Assembly (NCBI RefSeq): GCF_000737335.2
Contig: NZ_JMCC02000166.1
Location: 1 to 13,322 of the forward strand
DNA: 13,322 nt
Direction of reading: 5' to 3'
Source: Enhygromyxa salina
GTDB lineage: Bacteria; Myxococcota_A; Polyangia; Nannocystales; Nannocystaceae
In this document: positions 7,149-13,322 of the stretch, piece by piece
Numbering within the stretch: position 1 is the first letter of the stretch
Layout: every line of letters starts with the position of its first letter
Position numbers and translations under genes: made by a program
The notes under the pieces: model-generated
What the model was told of the DNA's origin: nothing
Seen by the model: the letters and a program-made list of their open reading frames with translations, nothing else
Database searches by the model: none

Positions 7149-7178
7149 AGAAGGGAGGCTCACTCGAGCCTCCCTTCT
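7149..7178. terminator. bidirectional terminator between convergent genes
   Basis: AGAAGGGAGGCT (7149-7160) and AGCCTCCCTTCT (7167-7178) form a perfect 12-bp stem around a 6-base loop. It lies 56 bases past the stop of the plus-strand pair and 53 bases past the fusA stop on the other strand, so it can serve both. The A/T-containing stem base (AGAA/TTCT) provides short T-rich edges in both directions. Confidence 0.85.
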
Positions 7179-7231
7179 CACGAACACCGTCCACACCCAG
7201 GCGAGCGAGCTCGCCGGAGCGGACGCGGCGC

Positions 7232-9319
7232 CTACTTCTTGGCGTCCTGGTGCTTCTTGATCAGCTCTTCCTGGATCGAAGACGGCACCTTGTCGTAGTG
7301 GGCGAACTCCATCGTGTACTCGGACTTGCCCTGGGTCGCCGAGCGCAGCTCGGTGGAGTAGTTGAACATCTCCGAGAGCGGCACGTGGGCGTCGATCACG
7401 GTGTTGCCCATGCTGGTCTCGGACCCAACGATGGTCCCACGACGGCGGATCAGGGTGGTCTGCATGCCGCCCTGGAACTCCTCGGGGCCCTCGACTTGGA
7501 CCTTCATGATCGGCTCCATGATGACGGGCTTGGCGGCGCGCATGGCCTCGCGGAAGGCGGCGCGGGCGGCGATCTGGAACGCCATGTCGCTCGAGTCGAC
7601 CGCGTGCGACTGACCGTCGTTGACTTCCATCTCGATGCCCGTGACCGGGGCTTCAATCAAGACGCCCTTGGTCATCGAGTCCTTGAAGCCCTTGTCACAC
7701 GAGGGCACGTACTCGCGGGGGATCGAGCCGCCGGTGACCTTGTCGATGAAGCGATAGTGGGGGTCGCCTTCGGACTCGAGCTCGATCGGCCGCATCATGC
7801 CGGCGAGGCGGGCGTACTGACCCGAGCCACCGGTCTGCTTCTTGTGGGTGTAGTTGTAGGCGGTCTCGCGGGTGATGGTCTCGCGGTACGCGACCTGCGG
7901 CTCGCCGACGAGGGTGTCGACCTTGTACTCGCGCCGCATCCGCTCGATGTAGACCTCGAGGTGGAGCTCGCCCATGCCCGAGATGATGGTCTCGCCCGAC
8001 TCTTCGTCGCGGTGGACCTTGAAGGTTGGGTCCTCCTTCGAGAACCGGTTGAGCGCCTTCGAGAAGTTGGCGTGGCCGCCCTTGTCCTTGGGCTCGATCG
8101 CGTAGCTGATGACGGCGTCGGGCACGTGCATCGACTGCATCGAGTAGCGGACGTTGCCGTCCGTGAAGGTGTCACCCGAGGCGCAGTCGATGCCGAACAG
8201 CGCGACGATGTCGCCGGCGTACGCCTCGTCGATGTCCTCCATCTTGTCGGAGTGCATCCGCACCAGGCGACCAAGCTTGTGCTTCTTGTTGGTCTTCTGG
8301 TTGTAGATGAACTCGCCCTTCTTGAGCGTGCCCTGATAGATCCGGGTGTAGGTCAGCTGACCGTACTTGCCGTCCTCGAGCTTGAACGCGAGCGCGACCA
8401 AGGGCAGCTCGGGATCGGTCTTGAGCATGATCTTCTCCTCGTCGTTGGCGAGGTCGAAGGCCTGGTTGTCGATCTCGTAGGGCGCCGGGAGGTACGACAT
8501 CACGGCGTCGAGCAGGACCTGCACGCCCTTGTTCTTGTAGGCCGAGCCACAGAACACGGGGGTCAGACCAAGCGCGATCGTGGCCTTGCGGATCACGGGC
8601 TCCATCTCTTCGGCGGAGACTTCCTCTTCCGAGAGGAATTTTTCCATGATCGCGTCGTCGAAGTCGCCGAGCGCCTCGACGAGCTTGAGGCGGTACTCCT
8701 CGACACCCTCGACGAGCTCGGCCGGGCACTCCTCGATGCGGATGTTCTCGCCGTTCTCGCCGTCGAAGTAGTAGGCCTTGCGCGTGCGCAGGTCGACGAC
8801 ACCCTCGTGCTCGTCCTCGGCGCCGATCGGGTAGGTCACGAGCACGGCGTTGTGGTGCAGCTTCTCGCGCAGCTGCTTGGTCACCTTGAACGCGTTGGCA
8901 CCCGAGCGATCCATCTTGTTGATGAACGCGAGACGCGGGACGTTGTAGCGGCGCATCTGCCGGTCAACGGTGATCGACTGCGACTGCACGCCGGACACCG
9001 AGCACAACACCAAGATCGCGCCGTCGAGCACGCTCAGCGCCCGCTCGACCTCGACGGTGAAGTCGACGTGTCCGGGGGTGTCGATGATGTTGACGTCGAA
9101 CTCTTTCCACTTCACCGCGGTCGCGGCCGACTGGATGGTGATGCCGCGCTCTCGCTCGAGCTCCATCGAGTCCATCGTCGCGCCGACGCCGGACTTGCCT
9201 TTGACCTCTTCGATCTTGTGAATGCGGCCCGTGTAAAACAGGATCCGCTCGGTGAGCGTCGTCTTGCCCGAGTCGATGTGGGCGGAGATTCCGATATTGC
9301 GAACTTTGTCGAGGTCCAT
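7232..9319 (-). CDS. fusA: elongation factor G, mitochondrial/spd-type
   Basis: GTPase that drives tRNA-mRNA translocation on the ribosome. The 695-residue product is near the 704 of E. coli EF-G. Seen: P-loop AHIDSGKT (13-20), switch I MDSMELERERGITIQSAAT (49-67), DTPGH (80-84), NKMD (134-137), domain II around KLEDGKYGQLTYTRIYQGTLKKGEF, and domain IV/V with GGSIPREYVPSCDKGF and RRRGTIVGSETSMGNTVIDAHVPLSEMF. The Ser in the P-loop (canonical EF-G has Ala), the VKGKSGVGATMDSMELERERGI stretch and SVSGVQSQSITVDRQMRRY match mitochondrial EFG1 and the bacterial spdEFG1 subfamily more closely than E. coli FusA. ATG 9319 is chosen because VRNIGISAHID begins at once; the 60 open codons before it show no conserved feature. 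The SD is weak (AGA before the start). No rpsL/rpsG/tuf neighbours. It may be the translocation paralogue, with a second EF-G elsewhere. Confidence 0.95.
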   Translation of the reverse strand: MDLDKVRNIGISAHIDSGKTTLTERILFYTGRIHKIEEVKGKSGVGATMDSMELERERGITIQSAATAVKWKEFDVNIIDTPGHVDFTVEVERALSVLDGAILVLCSVSGVQSQSITVDRQMRRYNVPRLAFINKMDRSGANAFKVTKQLREKLHHNAVLVTYPIGAEDEHEGVVDLRTRKAYYFDGENGENIRIEECPAELVEGVEEYRLKLVEALGDFDDAIMEKFLSEEEVSAEEMEPVIRKATIALGLTPVFCGSAYKNKGVQVLLDAVMSYLPAPYEIDNQAFDLANDEEKIMLKTDPELPLVALAFKLEDGKYGQLTYTRIYQGTLKKGEFIYNQKTNKKHKLGRLVRMHSDKMEDIDEAYAGDIVALFGIDCASGDTFTDGNVRYSMQSMHVPDAVISYAIEPKDKGGHANFSKALNRFSKEDPTFKVHRDEESGETIISGMGELHLEVYIERMRREYKVDTLVGEPQVAYRETITRETAYNYTHKKQTGGSGQYARLAGMMRPIELESEGDPHYRFIDKVTGGSIPREYVPSCDKGFKDSMTKGVLIEAPVTGIEMEVNDGQSHAVDSSDMAFQIAARAAFREAMRAAKPVIMEPIMKVQVEGPEEFQGGMQTTLIRRRGTIVGSETSMGNTVIDAHVPLSEMFNYSTELRSATQGKSEYTMEFAHYDKVPSSIQEELIKKHQDAKK

Positions 9320-9768
9320 GGCTCTGTCTGGGCTGAAGTACAGAAACCGCGGGCTGGCGCCTGTTGGCAGGCTGCCCCGCGGGCGCGCGGAGGATGCCAC
9401 ACGGTCGGCGAACCGACAGGTGTACGGCGCGGTTGCGGCGTGACGGTCCACACTCTGGAGTGGTTGCGCAGGCGCGTGGCGGCCGATCGAGCGCCTCATA
9501 GCGTGATCTCGGAGTTGTCAGTGAGCAAGAGCCCACTTCTGCGACCGGCGATCGACACACGACGCCACCACTCACACGCGACTGGCCCGCGGCTGGCCGC
9601 GACCGGCGCGCAACTGGCGCTGGGGATCTTGCTCGGATCCGGCGGGAAAAGAGCGCGGTCGGACCCAAAAACAAATCCGAGTCGCTGCCTGCGCCGCCCA
9701 CCAGCGTCGGCCACCACGCTGTAGTATCTCGCCCCGATCGGCGGCCCCCGAGCTGCCACGAGGCGAGC
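9320..9768. promoter_or_regulatory. divergent fusA/glnS control region
   Basis: No gene is supported in these 449 bases, which must hold both promoters. A short palindrome CACTCTGGAGTG sits at 9451-9462. Degenerate repeats of GCGACTGGC-like units (GCGACTGGCCC, GCGGCTGGCC, GCGACCGGC) run through about 9578-9610. An A-rich patch (CCAAAAACAAATCC) lies at about 9664-9677, and TAGTAT (about 9723-9728) could be a -10 box for glnS without a good -35. The minus strand stays open for 60 codons before the fusA ATG but shows no protein feature. Promoters cannot be placed firmly. Confidence 0.45.
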
Positions 9769-11484
9769 ATGACCAAGCACGATGACGCGTCCACCGAGTC
9801 GCCCAGCAACTTCATCATCGACGCCGTGACCGAGGATCTCGCGGCGGGTCGCTACACGCGGCCGGTCTGCACACGGTTCCCGCCCGAGCCCAACGGCTAC
9901 ATGCACCTTGGCCACGCCAAGGGAGCGACGATCAGCTACGGCGTGGCCAAGCGCTTCGGCGGCCTGTTCAACCTGCGGATGGACGACACCAACCCCGCCG
10001 CCGAAGATCAGGTGTTCGTCGACGCGATGATCGAAGACGTCGCGTGGCTGCTTGGCTGCGATCTCGAGGGTCGGGTGTTCTACGCGTCGGACTACTTCGA
10101 GCAGCTGTACCTGTACGCGGTCCAGCTGATCGACAAGGACCTCGCCTACGTCGAAGAGCTCACGCTCGAGCAGATCCGCGAGCACCGGGGCAACTTCTTC
10201 AAGCCCGGCCGGCCGTCGCCGTGGCGGGATCGCCCGGTCGCCGACAGCCGCCGGCTGTTCGAAGAGATGAAGGCGGGCAAGCACGCGCCGGGCTCGCTGA
10301 CGCTGCGCGCCAAGATCGATCCAGCCCACGGCAACATGAACATGCGGGATCCGGTGCTGTACCGGATCTTGGATCAGACCCACCACCGCGCGGGTCCGTG
10401 GCGGATCTACCCGATGTACGACTACGCGCATCCGCTCTCGGACGCGATCGAGGGCGTGACCCACTCGACCTGCGGCAAGGAGTTTGCGGATCACCGGCCG
10501 CTCTACGACTGGTGCCTGGCCAACGTCGACATCGTCGAGCCGCCGCGACAGATCGAGTACGCCGAGATCGGCATCACGGGGGTGGTGCTGGCCAAGCGTC
10601 ACCTGCGAAAGCTGGTCGAGTCCGGGGTGGTCGCGCGCTGGGATGACCCGCGCTTGCCAACCGTCCGCGGGCTGCGGCGGCGCGGGGTCCCGGCCGAGGC
10701 GATCGTGCGCTTCTGCGAAGAGCTGGGTGTGAGCGACGGCTCGCCGGGCAGCGTCGACACGGCGCGACTCGAGGCCACCGTGCGCGACTACCTCAACGCC
10801 GAGGTCCCGCGGGTGATGGGCATCCTGCATCCGCTCAAGGTCACGATCGACAACATCCCCGAGGGCCAGATCGAGCAGCTCGACGCCCCCTTCATGCCCG
10901 ACAGCGACGCCCACGGCTCGCGGCTGCTGCCCTTCTCGCGCGAGATCTACATCGACCGCGACGACTTCATGAAGGTCGCGCCCAACAAGAAGTACTTCAG
11001 GCTGTCGCTCGGCCGCGAGGTCCGGCTGCGCTACGCCTACGTGCTCAAGTGCACCGAGGTCATCGAGGATCCCAACACCGGCGAGATCCTCGAGCTACGC
11101 GGGACGATCGACCCGGACACCAAGGGCAAGAACCCCGCCGACGGACGCAAGATCAAGGGCACGATCCACTGGATCGACGCTGGGGCCGCGCTGCCCGTGG
11201 AGGTTCGGCTCTACAACAACCTGTTCACCGACGCGCTCGAGGAGTTCGACGGCAGCCAGGCGATCCAGGACTACGTCGATCCCGACTCGCTCGAGATCGT
11301 GACCGGCGCGTTCGTCGAGCCCAGCTTGCGCGACGCGGCGGTCGGGCATCGCGTGCAGTTCGAGCGGGTTGGCTACTTCGCCGTCGACCCGGACAGCGAG
11401 TCGGCCAGGCACCTGGTGTTCAACCGCACGGCCACGCTGCGCGACAACAAGTTCAAGAAGATCTTCAAGGCCCCGCCCAAGTAG
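9769..11484 (+). CDS. glnS: glutaminyl-tRNA synthetase
   Basis: Class I synthetase that charges tRNA-Gln with glutamine in the cytoplasm. The 571-residue product (E. coli: 554) has the nucleotide-binding motif FPPEPNGYMHLGHAK (37-51, HLGH as HIGH variant), NLRMDDTNPAAED, HGNMNMRDPVLYRI, YPMYDYAHPLSDAIEGVTHSTCGKEF, the hallmark WDDPRLPTVRGLRRRGVPAEAI, and a C-terminal anticodon-binding beta-barrel half (KVTIDNIPEGQ, FSREIYIDRDDFM, KIKGTIHWIDAGAALPVEVRLYN). The KMSKS loop reads VLAKRHL (273-279), with Ala where most GlnRS have Ser. ATG 9769 follows GAGG (9760-9763) by five bases. Having GlnRS suggests direct Gln-tRNA charging; gatCAB may still exist elsewhere. It is transcribed away from fusA and convergently with the IgGFc-like gene. 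Confidence 0.96.
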   Translation: MTKHDDASTESPSNFIIDAVTEDLAAGRYTRPVCTRFPPEPNGYMHLGHAKGATISYGVAKRFGGLFNLRMDDTNPAAEDQVFVDAMIEDVAWLLGCDLEGRVFYASDYFEQLYLYAVQLIDKDLAYVEELTLEQIREHRGNFFKPGRPSPWRDRPVADSRRLFEEMKAGKHAPGSLTLRAKIDPAHGNMNMRDPVLYRILDQTHHRAGPWRIYPMYDYAHPLSDAIEGVTHSTCGKEFADHRPLYDWCLANVDIVEPPRQIEYAEIGITGVVLAKRHLRKLVESGVVARWDDPRLPTVRGLRRRGVPAEAIVRFCEELGVSDGSPGSVDTARLEATVRDYLNAEVPRVMGILHPLKVTIDNIPEGQIEQLDAPFMPDSDAHGSRLLPFSREIYIDRDDFMKVAPNKKYFRLSLGREVRLRYAYVLKCTEVIEDPNTGEILELRGTIDPDTKGKNPADGRKIKGTIHWIDAGAALPVEVRLYNNLFTDALEEFDGSQAIQDYVDPDSLEIVTGAFVEPSLRDAAVGHRVQFERVGYFAVDPDSESARHLVFNRTATLRDNKFKKIFKAPPK

Positions 11485-11511
11485 CGCGGCCAAAGCGCAT
11501 GCGAGGCTCCA

Positions 11512-11643
11512 AGGAGCGAAGCGACCACGAAGCTGTCCGATCACAGCCGTCGAGCCCCCTTCCAGGGGGCCACACATGCGACCGACTACAGCCAGCCCCG
11601 AGGAGCGAAGCGACCAGACGCGAAGCGGCTGCAGTCGGCGCGC
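11512..11643. repeat. structured intergenic repeat, copy 1
   Basis: 132-bp unit beginning 27 bases after the glnS stop. It opens with AGGAGCGAAGCGACCA (11512-11527), repeated inside at 11601-11616. It contains three inverted repeats: GCTGT/ACAGC (11532-11547), GCCCCCT/AGGGGGC (11554-11570) and CCGACTACAGCC/GGCTGCAGTCGG with one mismatch (11582-11593 and 11627-11638). Both reading directions lack a convincing protein. It may act as 3'-end structure, a REP/MITE-like element or a small RNA source; none is shown. Confidence 0.85.
11554..11570. terminator. GCCCCCT-TCC-AGGGGGC hairpin
   Basis: Seven-bp GC stem with 3-base loop, 69 bases past the glnS stop. It is nearly the same stem as the post-ssb hairpin, so it is a plausible glnS 3' end. 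No T-run follows. Confidence 0.45.
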
Positions 11644-11648
11644 GTACG

Positions 11649-11780
11649 AGGAGCGAAGCGACCACCAAGCTGTCCGATCACAGCCGTCGAGCCCCCTCCC
11701 AGGGGGCCACACATGCGACCGACTACAGCCAGCCCCGAGGAGCGAAGCGACCAGACGCGAAGCGGCTGCAGTCGGCGCGC
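11649..11780. repeat. structured intergenic repeat, copy 2
   Basis: 132-bp unit matching copy 1 at 130 of 132 positions by my reading (differences in GACCAC(G/C)AAGC and in the CCCC(T/C) loop edge); the period is 137 bp. AGGAGCGAAGCGACCA recurs at 11649-11664 and 11738-11753. All three inverted repeats are kept; the loop change falls outside the paired bases of the central hairpin. It ends 25 bases from the stop of the convergent gene at 11806. Confidence 0.85.
11691..11707. terminator. GCCCCCT-CCC-AGGGGGC hairpin
   Basis: Second copy of the central hairpin, in the convergent gap and 99 bases past the stop of the minus-strand IgGFc-like gene. It could end transcripts from either side. Confidence 0.4.
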
Positions 11781-11805
11781 ACGAAAGCGCATGTGGGGGT
11801 AAAAC

Positions 11806-13322
<1,517 letters not shown>

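Larger units (their letters stand above)
11492..11793. repeat. 10-bp direct repeats flanking the repeat block
   Basis: AAAGCGCATG occurs at 11492-11501 and again at 11784-11793, bracketing the 269-bp tandem block. Such a pair could be a target-site duplication, but no terminal inverted repeats adjoin it. The inner sequences contain related CATGCGA strings, so shared repeat origin is equally possible. Confidence 0.4.

Noticed and set aside
9320..9499. 60-codon N-terminal extension of EF-G
   Set aside because: The residues are unlike any EF-G N-terminus, and VRNIGISAHID starts immediately after the ATG at 9319.
9578..9621. Degenerate GCGACTGGC-like units before glnS
   Set aside because: Unit length and sequence vary too much to separate from GC-rich background.
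7040..9724. 894-codon open frame on the plus strand across fusA
   Set aside because: It is antisense to an unmistakable EF-G. Its Leu/Val/Asp/Arg/Gly-rich composition is typical of the mirror frame of a GC-rich gene.
9496..10914. 472-codon minus-strand frame opposite glnS
   Set aside because: Mirror of GlnRS, with Val/Asp/Arg/His-rich composition and no motif.
11512..11780. CRISPR-like array
   Set aside because: Only two long units with a 5-bp gap and no variable spacers or cas genes.

Overview
The window is 13.3 kb of high-GC bacterial DNA with mostly housekeeping genes. Several traits point to a myxobacterium, most likely of the Nannocystis/Plesiocystis/Enhygromyxa group (inference). These are an elongation factor G of the mitochondrial/spd type known from spirochaetes, planctomycetes and delta-proteobacteria, a secreted IgGFc-binding-domain protein preceded by a long Asp-Gly run and a Cys-rich segment, and an OmpA-like protein of a kind common in myxobacteria. 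No plasmid, phage, transposase, CRISPR, rRNA or tRNA signal was found.

Layout. 1-1196 (-): RseP-type intramembrane site-2 protease, 3' end outside the window. 1385-2044 (-): short GT2-like glycosyltransferase. 2045-2268: divergent control region. 2269-2880 (+): single-stranded DNA-binding protein with a very Gly-rich linker, followed by a hairpin at 2930-2950. 2972-4210 (+): arginine N-succinyltransferase (astA). 4217-4249: a 17/16-bp tandem duplication abutting the next start codon. 4250-5818 and 5815-7092 (+): a translationally coupled pair, an OmpA-like protein with a large insert and an uncharacterised protein with a candidate His/Cys centre. 7149-7178: bidirectional terminator. 7232-9319 (-): fusA. 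9320-9768: divergent control region. 9769-11484 (+): glnS. 11512-11780: two nearly identical 132-bp structured repeats. 11806-13322 (-): IgGFc-binding-like surface protein, 5' end outside the window.

How the parts fit. The translation (fusA, glnS), replication/repair (ssb) and envelope-protease (rseP) genes form a housekeeping background with convergent and divergent promoters. The accessory part is the coupled pair at 4250-7092. Its first protein has an OmpA/peptidoglycan-binding signature split by an insert with a peptidoglycan-binding-like motif. Its second has a small beta-rich N-terminus followed by strands ending in Ser-His and Trp-Gly-Cys, in the order of clan CD (caspase-like) cysteine peptidases. 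A carrier/adaptor plus enzymatic effector is a reasonable but unproven reading, and it is the best candidate here for an undescribed system. The second point of interest is the duplicated multi-hairpin repeat between glnS and the IgGFc gene, whose central hairpin resembles the one after ssb.
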